Assembly: GCA_002701945.1 (NCBI GenBank)
Contig: NZXJ01000046.1
Coordinates: 15,250 to 24,480, forward strand
Length of the DNA: 9,231 nucleotides
Direction: 5' to 3'
Source of the DNA: Fidelibacterota bacterium
Lineage (GTDB): Bacteria; Fidelibacterota; Marinisomatia; Marinisomatales; TCS55
Below the pieces are notes generated by a model. The model searched no databases and was not told the DNA's origin. It saw nothing but the letters and a program-made list of their open reading frames with translations. Below are positions 1-5,920 of the stretch, in pieces (position 1 is the first letter of the stretch; each line of letters opens with the position of its first letter). A program made the translations under genes and the position numbers.

Positions 1-673
1 CCTGTGCAGCAGATTCTCCTGGTTTAATCCAATCCAACTCCTTAATCGTATAATCAATATTTAACCTTTTGTATATAGATGAAAAATTGATTTTTTTGGT
101 TTTATCTTTTATTTCAAATGGATGTTTTTTCAGCTTGGGATAGTCTACTAAGAATTCTTTTAATTTATTTAATAACTTTGGCCGAAATGTATAGGCTGCG
201 TATTCTTGTTTATCACTTGCCTCCCAAACAGGAACTATATTATGAGCATCAATTTGATAAAAGGGTAGATTAGTTTTTGAAAGAACATTATTTATCCTTC
301 TTTCATAAACATTTAATGGTGAAAAATCTGTAAATATCGCGCCAATATTATATGTATTTATTAATTCTGGTATAGATAATTCAGCTCTGCCTTGTAAAAT
401 AAATAATGGAATATTATGATCTCGTAGTGTTTGTAATGTTTCTTCAAGTCCATCAAAAAGAAATTTATATTGACGAATATTTGCATCTAAAAACTTTCCA
501 ATATATTGAAAGCATACAATTAATGGCATTTTGTGTTTAATTGCATGATCTTGAGCAGCAATGAGTGCCCAATTATCAACTGCTCTTTTATCTCGAATCA
601 TCCAATATAAAGTAGCCTCTCCTTTAGTTGTACCTTTTCTAAGAACGCGCGTACGTTTTTCAATATGTGACAT
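1..673 (-). CDS. phr: Class II CPD photolyase, N-terminal part (cut by window edge)
   Basis: This gene encodes a DNA repair flavoenzyme that uses blue/near-UV light to split cyclobutane pyrimidine dimers. I translated 224 residues from the ATG at 673; the rest runs off the left edge. Class II family patterns are visible: LYWMIRDKRAVDNWAL near residues 22-37, FLDANIRQYKFLFDGL near 61-76, the TDFSPL segment near 115-120, and the strongly conserved DAHNIVPVWEASDKQEYAA near 142-160, which forms the end of the antenna/Rossmann domain. The FAD-binding helical domain would lie outside the window (family length is about 450-470 residues, from memory). The gene starts 22 bases after the stop of the MerR-like gene on the same strand, so the two are probably co-transcribed. 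There is no Shine-Dalgarno motif before the ATG. The N-terminal reading frame is intact. Confidence 0.93.
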   Translation of the reverse strand, partial: MSHIEKRTRVLRKGTTKGEATLYWMIRDKRAVDNWALIAAQDHAIKHKMPLIVCFQYIGKFLDANIRQYKFLFDGLEETLQTLRDHNIPLFILQGRAELSIPELINTYNIGAIFTDFSPLNVYERRINNVLSKTNLPFYQIDAHNIVPVWEASDKQEYAAYTFRPKLLNKLKEFLVDYPKLKKHPFEIKDKTKKINFSSIYKRLNIDYTIKELDWIKPGESAAQ

Positions 674-695
674 AATAAATTATTTAGCTAATACG

Positions 696-1577
696 CTAGA
701 CTATTGAGTGGAGTTCTTTATAGCTATTAAATGTTTCAACTCTTTCTTTAGGAAACTTATCAAGATGTTTTAGTCCTTCTCCACCAAAAATGATTAATAT
801 TTCAGAATTCTGGAGAGTATTGACAATCTCAATTACTTGATTTCCAGTTTTCTTGAGATTATTTAGAGATGTAGCCCTACAACATTGACGGTCGCATAAA
901 TAAAAGATCAATGTATCAATTTTTTCTTTTTTAATAATAGTTTTTAAACTTCCAAGTTCTGCATGCGAACCTGAATTAAATACATTGTAACCACAATGTC
1001 TTAAAACTACTTCTGACATTGCTATACCTAAGTCAGGAAGATCATCTTCAAAGTTAATACATAATGCAGCTTTACCATTATAGGTGCCATTTGGCTTGTC
1101 CTGATTAAGAGTTTCAATTCCGCGTGTAATTAATTTTCTAGAAATATATTCTTCGATATGAGATATTGATTTACTATTCAACCAGTTTTCAACTATATCA
1201 GAAGCAGGTTCAATTATTTTATCAAAAATATCAGCAACAGGATATCCTGACATGTAAGAACTTCTAATTATGGTATTTACAGAGAGGTCATCTGATAGGA
1301 TACTAGTTTCTGCGAGTCTTTGAGTAAGGCTATCAAAATCATTATTTTTTATAAAATTATAAATTTCTTTGTGATCAACAGTATCTAATACTGCACCAAA
1401 GTTTTTCCCTGATTCTTTATTATTTTTATAATATTCACGTACGTGTTGCATAGTGAATTTTCGATGTCCACCAGGAGTTTTTTTACATTTGATAGTTCCA
1501 TTATCTGTCCAACGTTTTAATGTGGAAATATTAATACCGAGTATGTTTGCAACTTCTTTTGAGTTTAAGTATTTCAT
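696..1577 (-). CDS. MerR-type regulator with degenerate B12-binding domain (CarH/LitR-like)
   Basis: This is a DNA-binding transcription regulator of 293 residues. The N-terminal winged helix is MerR-like: SKEVANILGI at 6-15, STLKRWTDNG at 18-27 and the hallmark TPGGHRKF at 34-41. A helical segment (about 70-160) and a Rossmann-like domain (about 168-290) follow, the layout of the light-sensing B12 regulators CarH and LitR. In CarH the helical part carries W-x9-E-H and the Rossmann part D-x-H-x-x-G. Here W132 is followed by E142-E143 (no His) and the loop reads D179-L-P-D-L-G184 (Pro in place of the cobalamin-ligating His). The C-terminal half still shows the expected strand pattern plus a cysteine group, C228, C232 and C233. 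The protein may therefore be B12-independent, or may sense something else. It lies between two photolyase genes and has a putative tandem operator in its own promoter. No Shine-Dalgarno motif is seen. Confidence 0.85.
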   Translation of the reverse strand: MKYLNSKEVANILGINISTLKRWTDNGTIKCKKTPGGHRKFTMQHVREYYKNNKESGKNFGAVLDTVDHKEIYNFIKNNDFDSLTQRLAETSILSDDLSVNTIIRSSYMSGYPVADIFDKIIEPASDIVENWLNSKSISHIEEYISRKLITRGIETLNQDKPNGTYNGKAALCINFEDDLPDLGIAMSEVVLRHCGYNVFNSGSHAELGSLKTIIKKEKIDTLIFYLCDRQCCRATSLNNLKKTGNQVIEIVNTLQNSEILIIFGGEGLKHLDKFPKERVETFNSYKELHSIV

Positions 1578-1620
1578 TACTAAAGATTACATTAAATAGT
1601 AGCATAAATGAAACATAAAT

Positions 1621-1634
1621 TGAGCGATATGAGC
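1621..1634 (-). promoter_or_regulatory. Putative tandem operator, copy A (upstream of the MerR-like gene)
   Basis: On the minus strand this reads GCTCATATCGCTCA, two half-sites of the form (C)GCTCA starting 9 bp apart. It matches 6729..6742 at 13 of 14 positions, and the two are the only places in the window where the doubled motif occurs. It lies 2 bases downstream of a TATAAT -10 box, so it would cover the transcription start, as expected for a repressor site. Assigning it to the MerR-like protein is inference. Confidence 0.6.
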
Positions 1635-1636
1635 AT

Positions 1637-1642
1637 ATTATA
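1637..1642 (-). promoter_or_regulatory. Putative -10 box for the MerR-like gene / photolyase transcript
   Basis: A perfect TATAAT lies on the minus strand about 60 bases before the MerR-like ATG at 1577. No good -35 box is found at 16-18 bp spacing (ATCTAT at 17 bp), so the promoter may need an activator or a different sigma factor. The operator-like repeat lies directly downstream and a short dyad directly upstream. Confidence 0.4.
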
Positions 1643-1654
1643 TATCATTGATAT
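1642..1654. repeat. Perfect short dyad ATATCA-T-TGATAT in the MerR-like promoter
   Basis: A 6-bp perfect inverted repeat with a single central base lies just upstream of the -10 box and touches the stop codon of the upstream photolyase gene. It falls where the -35/-10 spacer should be, the position bound by many MerR-family activators. In AT-rich DNA a dyad this short can arise by chance. Confidence 0.3.
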
Positions 1655-3138
1655 TAACTATAGATATGATTAGTAAATTGTTGTTTGATTTTATTATAAT
1701 TGATTTTCTGAATTTTATCTTTCTTATCATACATCTTAACCATCATGTTCATTCGATGATTTTTAATAAAAAACATTCTATGACTATTAATAAATGACCA
1801 AAATAAAGCATCCCATACCTTAGACCAGTTATTTTTCTTATAGTTACTCATTTTAATTATGTAATTACTTCCGCTTATATAGGGTTTAGTACACATTAGT
1901 CCTCCATCAGCAAATTGACTCATACCATATATATTTGGTACCATAACCCAGTCATAGGCGTCAATATACATTTCCATGAACCATTTATATACTTCGTTTG
2001 GTGAGATTTCTAATAGGAGCATTATATTACCCAAAACCATTAATCTTTCAATATGATGAGAGTAAGCGTGATTTAAAACTTTTTTAATAGTGTCGTCTAC
2101 GGGATCAATTGTTGTTTTACCTTCATAAAAGGACTTAGATAATTTTTTATTAAATTTCCAAAAGTTTTTCGTTCTCTGTCTATTTCCATCCATACAATAT
2201 ATCCCGCGAACAAATTCTCTCCACCCTATAATTTGTCTAATGAATCCTTCTAGAGAATTAAGTGGAACATTGTTTTCTATAGAAAAATCAAGTGTTTGTG
2301 CTAAAACATCTTTTGGAGTTATAAGACCAATATTTAGATATGGAGTCAATATGCTATGAAATAAATAGGTTTCATCTTTAGATATAGCATCCTCATACTT
2401 CCCAAATTTCTCTATCCTGTTTAGTAAGAAATCATTAAGTGCATATGATGCCTGCGACCGGTTAATTGGAAAATTGAATGAAGATAACGAGCCAGGATTA
2501 TCATTAAAATTTTTAAAAATAGTATTTTTATAATTATCAAAATTTCTGTTATCATAATCAAATTTTTTTATTGTTGGGATTTCAATGTTATTAGGTAGTT
2601 TTTTTCTATTTTCAATATCATAACTCCATTTTCCTCCTTTCGGTTCACCCTTGTCCATAAGAATATTAAATCGTTTACGTTGTTTTTTATAAAAGGTTGA
2701 CATAAAGTGAGATTTCTTATTACTAAATTCATTATCAACGTCTGTTTGATTTAATAAAAAACCTGGTGAGTCATACCATTGTATTTTTACACTTAACTTT
2801 TTACAATTATTATTAATTTTATTGAATAAGTAAGAATCAACTACATCACAAATATGGAGCTTTGTGATATTATTCTTTATTATAATTGATTTGTATTCTT
2901 TTCTATTATATAAATTTTCTATTGAAATATTATATACTGTATATCCTTTATTTTTTAATTCTTTTGCATATTCATTCAAGGATAGGAAATGAAGTAATAT
3001 TTTTTGCTTATGAAACTTTAATTTATCTTCTCGTTCATAAAAAAATACAGGGTCTTGTATAAGAAATATTTTTCTTTTTTTTGAAATTGCCGGATGGGGA
3101 TAAAATAACTGATTTGGGAAGATGAACGTAGATTCCAT
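1654..3138 (-). CDS. Prokaryotic (6-4)-type photolyase/cryptochrome (FeS-BCP/CryPro clade) without the FeS cysteines
   Basis: This is a light-driven flavoenzyme of the bacterial (6-4) photolyase / CryPro clade, probably repairing (6-4) photoproducts; a photoreceptor role is the alternative. It has 494 residues. The N-terminal antenna domain starts FIFPNQLFYPHPAI and has a QDPVFFY strand at 28-34. The FAD-binding helical domain includes IIGWREFVRGIY at 303-314, AYSHHIERLM at 358-367 (the H361-H362 pair matching the catalytic His region of (6-4) enzymes), and DAYDWVMVPNIYGMSQFADGG at 393-413. In the classical members four cysteines ligate a 4Fe-4S cluster. Here the first is Tyr (NEVYKW, Y384), and the KMSNYKKNNWSKVWD region at 429-443 lacks the CxxC and the final Cys. 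Such cluster-free relatives exist in marine bacteria as far as I recall. It is preceded by a hairpin that separates it from the proteorhodopsin gene. Confidence 0.88.
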   Translation of the reverse strand: MESTFIFPNQLFYPHPAISKKRKIFLIQDPVFFYEREDKLKFHKQKILLHFLSLNEYAKELKNKGYTVYNISIENLYNRKEYKSIIIKNNITKLHICDVVDSYLFNKINNNCKKLSVKIQWYDSPGFLLNQTDVDNEFSNKKSHFMSTFYKKQRKRFNILMDKGEPKGGKWSYDIENRKKLPNNIEIPTIKKFDYDNRNFDNYKNTIFKNFNDNPGSLSSFNFPINRSQASYALNDFLLNRIEKFGKYEDAISKDETYLFHSILTPYLNIGLITPKDVLAQTLDFSIENNVPLNSLEGFIRQIIGWREFVRGIYCMDGNRQRTKNFWKFNKKLSKSFYEGKTTIDPVDDTIKKVLNHAYSHHIERLMVLGNIMLLLEISPNEVYKWFMEMYIDAYDWVMVPNIYGMSQFADGGLMCTKPYISGSNYIIKMSNYKKNNWSKVWDALFWSFINSHRMFFIKNHRMNMMVKMYDKKDKIQKINYNKIKQQFTNHIYS

Positions 3139-3161
3139 ACAATTAGTATTAGTTTTTAATT

Positions 3162-3167
3162 ATTATA
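3162..3167 (-). promoter_or_regulatory. Possible -10 box for the (6-4)-type photolyase gene
   Basis: TATAAT lies on the minus strand 24-29 bases before the photolyase ATG at 3138, just after the hairpin. No -35 box is recognisable (the expected position falls in the AT loop of the hairpin). If it is real, the leader would be about 15-20 bases with no Shine-Dalgarno motif. Confidence 0.25.
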
Positions 3168-3170
3168 AAT

Positions 3171-3201
3171 CCAGAGCAGTATAATATATATACTGCTCTG
3201 G
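3171..3201 (-). terminator. Hairpin after proteorhodopsin (putative terminator)
   Basis: A perfect 13-bp inverted repeat (CCAGAGCAGTATA and its complement) is separated by a 5-base AT loop, starting 13 bases after the proteorhodopsin stop. The outer stem is GC-containing and would form a strong RNA hairpin in otherwise very AT-rich DNA. The following minus-strand sequence (ATTTATAATAATT) is only a weak U-tract, so termination may be partial, or the hairpin may mainly stabilise the 3' end of the abundant proteorhodopsin mRNA. Confidence 0.7.
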
Positions 3202-3213
3202 ATAAAAGGATGT

Positions 3214-3933
3214 TTACTTTTCAGATCGGGCAACGGACCAAATTACTAGTCCAAAACCAATTTTATTTATTGCATCACCTATATTATAAACAAGATCACG
3301 ACCTGAGTCTGAAATTAGATTATTTAAAAATTGATACCATTGTCCATCTGCAGTACCAATTAAATAGCCAAGTGGATAGATTCCCCATCCAATGACAATA
3401 AAGTATAATAGAAGTTTATTAGCATTCTCAATTTTACCGCCTGCCTTTTTCGCCGCCTGTCCAACTTCGCCATTGAGTACTTCTAATACTATCATTACAT
3501 AGGCTGCTCCACCTATAGCTCCCCATATTCCAGCGCTATGGTTTCCAAATATGGATAATATACCTGCTTCTCCAAAATAACCTGTTAACAGCATTACTAC
3601 GGACCACCAAACTAATTTTTTTAATCCTGCACCAGTCAATAAATAAAATTCAACACACATTAATGGTACAGTTAATATCCAATCTATATAACGAAACTCT
3701 GTTGGGCTTAAACCTGTTTCAAGCCACGCGCTCCGCATGTAATAATAGTGTACTGCAGCTATACCCGTTATTAGACCAGATACGGTTAATGATAATTTCC
3801 ATTTTTGTTCAACTGAATCTCTTTCGATAAAGAAAAAAACAGTTGCTGCTAGCATTGCCATGCTGCCAATAAAAAATGTGAATCCGACAAAGTCTCCAGT
3901 CCCAAGATTAATAGCTAAAATTGGTAAATTCAT
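3214..3933 (-). CDS. Proteorhodopsin, green-tuned light-driven proton pump
   Basis: This is a seven-helix retinal protein of the inner membrane that exports protons when illuminated. It has 239 residues. Aligned by eye to SAR86 green proteorhodopsin, all pump residues are present: H62 (equivalent of H75), R81, proton acceptor D84 (D97) in RYIDWILTVP, proton donor E95 (E108) in MCVEFYLL, and the retinal-binding Lys K224 (K231) in GDAINKIGFG. The tuning position (105) is M92, expected to give green absorption. Helix 5 reads GIWGAIGG; by my alignment G138 falls at the site that is bulky in SAR86 proteins but Gly in carotenoid-antenna rhodopsins. No cleavable signal peptide is obvious. A good ribosome binding site (AAAGGA) lies 7 bases before the ATG. 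It is the last gene of a long operon, 18 bases after a small membrane protein gene. No retinal-forming dioxygenase gene is in the window. Confidence 0.98.
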   Translation of the reverse strand: MNLPILAINLGTGDFVGFTFFIGSMAMLAATVFFFIERDSVEQKWKLSLTVSGLITGIAAVHYYYMRSAWLETGLSPTEFRYIDWILTVPLMCVEFYLLTGAGLKKLVWWSVVMLLTGYFGEAGILSIFGNHSAGIWGAIGGAAYVMIVLEVLNGEVGQAAKKAGGKIENANKLLLYFIVIGWGIYPLGYLIGTADGQWYQFLNNLISDSGRDLVYNIGDAINKIGFGLVIWSVARSEK

Positions 3934-3951
3934 ATTATTTCCTTTCTTTAA

Positions 3952-4149
3952 TTAAGTTTTATTACTTGTATTTAATTGAGCCCTGATTCCTAAAGCCCCA
4001 AAGGTAGGTGCCCACAATCCGATAAAAATACCTACTTCTCTTGCTTGTTGATGTGTTTCGTATCCAAATACTTTAGTTCCGAAAACGAAAGCAAGTACTG
4101 CAATAAATATTGATATTATCATTGATAAGTACCAGCTATTTGCGTTCAT
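3952..4149 (-). CDS. Small membrane protein directly upstream of proteorhodopsin
   Basis: This encodes 65 residues. Residues 7-28 form a clear transmembrane helix (SMIISIFIAVLAFVFG). A short polar stretch with ETHQQAREVG (31-40) follows, then a second hydrophobic stretch IFIGLWAPTFGALGI (41-55) that could be a second or re-entrant segment. The GLWAPTF pattern reminds me of small conserved hypothetical membrane proteins in marine bacteria, but I cannot name a family. The start is fixed by a Shine-Dalgarno motif (AAAGGA) at proper distance before the ATG. It ends 18 bases before the proteorhodopsin start, so the two are almost surely on one mRNA. A role in rhodopsin assembly, oligomer packing or chromophore supply is speculation from position only. 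Confidence 0.8.
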   Translation of the reverse strand: MNANSWYLSMIISIFIAVLAFVFGTKVFGYETHQQAREVGIFIGLWAPTFGALGIRAQLNTSNKT

Positions 4150-4180
4150 AGTCTTTGTCCTTTCATGTTAAAATTATTAA

Positions 4181-4294
4181 TTAAATCAATATTAATATTA
4201 ATGTCACAATTGCAAAAAATAGACCAGCATAGATTCCAACAGGTTTATCAAGCATAGATATTATTTTATCTGAAATATTATTCATCCAATTCAT
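4181..4294 (-). CDS. Putative 37-residue single-span membrane peptide
   Basis: I read this short ORF directly from the sequence. The ATG at 4294 overlaps the stop of the preceding mini-ORF in a TAATG junction, typical of translational coupling; a second in-frame ATG follows at codon 4. The product begins MNWMNNISDKIISMLDKP and ends in one hydrophobic helix (GIYAGLFFAIVTLILILI, residues 20-37) running to the C-terminus. There is no Shine-Dalgarno motif, so reinitiation would be needed. It fills most of the otherwise gene-free gap between the 71- and 65-residue genes. It shares the pattern DKxI..LD before the membrane span with the preceding peptide. The function is unknown. Chance occurrence in AT-rich DNA is the main alternative. 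Confidence 0.5.
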   Translation of the reverse strand: MNWMNNISDKIISMLDKPVGIYAGLFFAIVTLILILI

Positions 4295-4413
4295 TACATC
4301 ATTATTTTCATAAAAAAGGCTATTATTACAAGTAGAATAATTAGTTTTGTATCAAGAATTAGATAAATGGTTTTATCTATTAATCTTTCAAGAGGTTTCT
4401 TTTTCAATTGCAT
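4294..4413 (-). CDS. Putative 39-residue single-span membrane peptide overlapping its neighbours
   Basis: I read this short ORF directly from the sequence. The ATG at 4413 lies inside the 3' end of the 71-residue gene in the +1 frame (26-base overlap) and the TAA shares a base with the next mini-ORF. The product is basic at the N-terminus (MQLKKKPLERLIDK) and has one transmembrane helix (LIILLVIIAFF, about 24-34) ending KIMM. This fits the positive-inside rule for a single-span peptide. AAAGG sits directly against the ATG, too close for a normal ribosome binding site, so initiation would depend on coupling to the upstream gene. The function is unknown. Confidence 0.45.
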   Translation of the reverse strand: MQLKKKPLERLIDKTIYLILDTKLIILLVIIAFFMKIMM

Positions 4414-4603
4414 CCTTTATTTTCCACATAGCTGCAAGACCAACAAAGATCAAGCACATTCCTCCAAAAAGACCTAAAAATTGATCAATATATTTTTGTG
4501 TAAAATTTTGAAATAATGTGAAGAATAACCCACATAAAAACAACGACACAAAAACACTGCTTCCAATTCGTTCTAAAAGAGATTTTTCTATTTTTTCGAT
4601 CAT
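4388..4603 (-). CDS. Small two-span membrane protein of unknown function
   Basis: This encodes 71 residues. A charged N-terminus (MIEKIEKSLLERIG) is followed by two predicted transmembrane helices, about 15-32 (SVFVSLFLCGLFFTLF) and 41-60 (FLGLFGGMCLIFVGLAAMW), and a charged tail KIKDAIEKETS. I do not recognise the family. GAGG 9 bases before the ATG serves as ribosome binding site. It begins 17 bases after the glutathione peroxidase stop and is the first of four consecutive tiny membrane-protein ORFs that lead up to proteorhodopsin. Hairpin topology with both ends in the cytoplasm is likely from the charge distribution. Confidence 0.75.
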   Translation of the reverse strand: MIEKIEKSLLERIGSSVFVSLFLCGLFFTLFQNFTQKYIDQFLGLFGGMCLIFVGLAAMWKIKDAIEKETS

Positions 4604-4620
4604 TTCAATATCCTCTATAT

Positions 4621-5193
4621 TTATTCTATTATATCAGCAATTATTTCATCACTCATTGGGTTGACTCCGCTTCTGTAATATTTCTGGAGATTTCCTTTTT
4701 CATCAATCAAGTATTTGCAAAAATTCCAAGAGGGCTTAGATGAATTCCATCCATTTGCTGATTTATCAGTTAACCATTTATAAACAGGATGCATATCTTG
4801 TCCTTTAATATTTATTTTTTCAGTAATCGAAAAAGTAACTCCATAATTAATTCTACAAAAATTAGCTATTTCTAACGAGGAACCTGGCTCTTGAGATCCA
4901 AAATCATTACAAGGGAAACCCAATATTTCTACTTTATCACCATGAGTTTCATAGAGATCTTGTAGTTCATTGTATTGATTTGTATAGCCACAATTTGATG
5001 CAACATTAACAATTAATAGTTTTTTACCTTTGTATTTATCTAAGCTTATTTCTTCATTATTTAATAATGTAACCTTATGATCATAAAATGAAGTAATTGG
5101 TTCTATTTTTTGTTCTGGGTCAACACTAGAGTTATTAAAAGCCCAGAGAAATACAACAAATAATGGTATAGTTAGTATCAATTTAATAAACAT
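4621..5193 (-). CDS. Glutathione peroxidase family thiol peroxidase, membrane-anchored or exported
   Basis: This enzyme reduces hydrogen peroxide and organic/lipid hydroperoxides. It has 190 residues. Family motifs: NVASNCGYTNQY with peroxidatic Cys68 (Cys, not selenocysteine), LGFPCNDFGSQEPG with Gln101 (usual NQF is NDF here), and WNF with Trp156-Asn157, completing the Cys-Gln-Trp-Asn active site. Cys113 (ANFCRINYGV), 45 residues after Cys68, sits where the resolving Cys lies in thioredoxin-dependent members, so thioredoxin rather than glutathione is the likely reductant. An N-terminal hydrophobic segment (FIKLILTIPLFVVFLWAF, 2-19) without a lipobox indicates a signal anchor, putting the enzyme on the periplasmic face. 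This would suit removal of lipid peroxides near a light-harvesting membrane. A good ribosome binding site (AAAGGA) is present, and there are 10 bases after the upstream SDR gene. Confidence 0.93.
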   Translation of the reverse strand: MFIKLILTIPLFVVFLWAFNNSSVDPEQKIEPITSFYDHKVTLLNNEEISLDKYKGKKLLIVNVASNCGYTNQYNELQDLYETHGDKVEILGFPCNDFGSQEPGSSLEIANFCRINYGVTFSITEKINIKGQDMHPVYKWLTDKSANGWNSSKPSWNFCKYLIDEKGNLQKYYRSGVNPMSDEIIADIIE

Positions 5194-5203
5194 AATTTTT
5201 CCT

Positions 5204-5920
5204 TTATTTTATTTTGGATATTCCACCATCAATTGGAAAGACATTTCCTGTTATCCAATTATTTTCTTTATCTATTAGTAACTCAATCATTTTAATTAGA
5301 TCTTGGGGCGTTCCTATTCTTCCAAGGGGATGCATTTTTTCACTGGCTTTTAACGCCAATGGACTTGAAGTAATACCTGCAGCCAAAGGCGTATCAATTA
5401 AACTAGGCGCAATAACATTAAAACGAAGATTCTTTTTCGCATATGTTGCGGCGGCAGATCGGGCTAAACCCTCAACTCCAGCTTTAGCGGCTGCAATTGC
5501 CTCGTGATTTTTTAATCCTATAGAAGCTGCAGCGCTAGAAATAAGAACTACCGATGCGTTTTCTAAAAGTAGACCAGTTGATCGTACAACACTAAAAGAC
5601 GTCTTTAAATTTTGATTGATAGTAAACTCATATTCTTCATTTGATGTTCTGTGAGCAGGCTTTAAAAGAATGCTCCCAGCAAGATTAATTACTCCATCAA
5701 TATCCCCTAAATTTTCTATTCCATAATTAATTAGATCTTCGACAGATCCAAAATCGGTGGCCTCAACTGACGAAATATGGGTTAAGGACTGCACAAGTGG
5801 TTCTTCGTTTATCGGGTTGTTGTGTTGTGCAATGAGGACTGAATGGCCTTTACCCTGAAGGTATTCCGTCAGTTGTGAACCAATACCACCGCTTGCACCT
5901 ATTATAATGTAATTAGACAT
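5204..5920 (-). CDS. Short-chain dehydrogenase/reductase family protein lacking the catalytic Tyr
   Basis: This is a Rossmann-fold NAD(P)-binding protein of 238 residues. The dinucleotide-binding loop GASGGIGS is at 8-15, the NLAG motif at 79-82, the catalytic-type Asn N104, the Ser pair S128-S129, and the C-terminal WITGNVFPIDGG at 222-233. The usual YxxxK active site reads I142-A-A-A-K146: Lys is kept but Tyr is replaced by Ile (HEAIAAAKAGVEGL). I recall a group of SDRs near bacterial photolyase genes with this IAAAK signature, so this is probably a subfamily trait rather than a recent mutation. Ordinary ketone/alcohol chemistry is then doubtful; substrate and reaction are unknown. The ATG overlaps the stop of the upstream 65-residue gene by 8 bases, indicating coupled translation. 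Confidence 0.9.
   Translation of the reverse strand: MSNYIIIGASGGIGSQLTEYLQGKGHSVLIAQHNNPINEEPLVQSLTHISSVEATDFGSVEDLINYGIENLGDIDGVINLAGSILLKPAHRTSNEEYEFTINQNLKTSFSVVRSTGLLLENASVVLISSAAASIGLKNHEAIAAAKAGVEGLARSAAATYAKKNLRFNVIAPSLIDTPLAAGITSSPLALKASEKMHPLGRIGTPQDLIKMIELLIDKENNWITGNVFPIDGGISKIK

Noticed and set aside
239..250. Further TATGAGC motif resembling the operator half-site
   Set aside because: It is a single copy inside the conserved DAHN codons of the class II photolyase and lacks the 9-bp partner, so it is explained by coding.
674..695. Possible separate promoter or operator before the class II photolyase (AGCGTATTAGC)
   Set aside because: The gap is only 22 bases and the sequence does not match the GCTCATAWCGCTCA motif; co-transcription with the regulator is simpler.
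1578..1653. Cobalamin riboswitch before the B12-type regulator
   Set aside because: The leader is well under 80 bases, far too short for a B12 riboswitch, and no conserved box is seen.
3210..3395. Open frame of 61 codons on the plus strand after the hairpin
   Set aside because: It is antisense to the end of proteorhodopsin and has no family resemblance or supporting context.
5214..5507. Open frame of 97 codons on the plus strand
   Set aside because: It lies entirely opposite the SDR gene, which has clear family motifs; the plus frame has no recognisable features.
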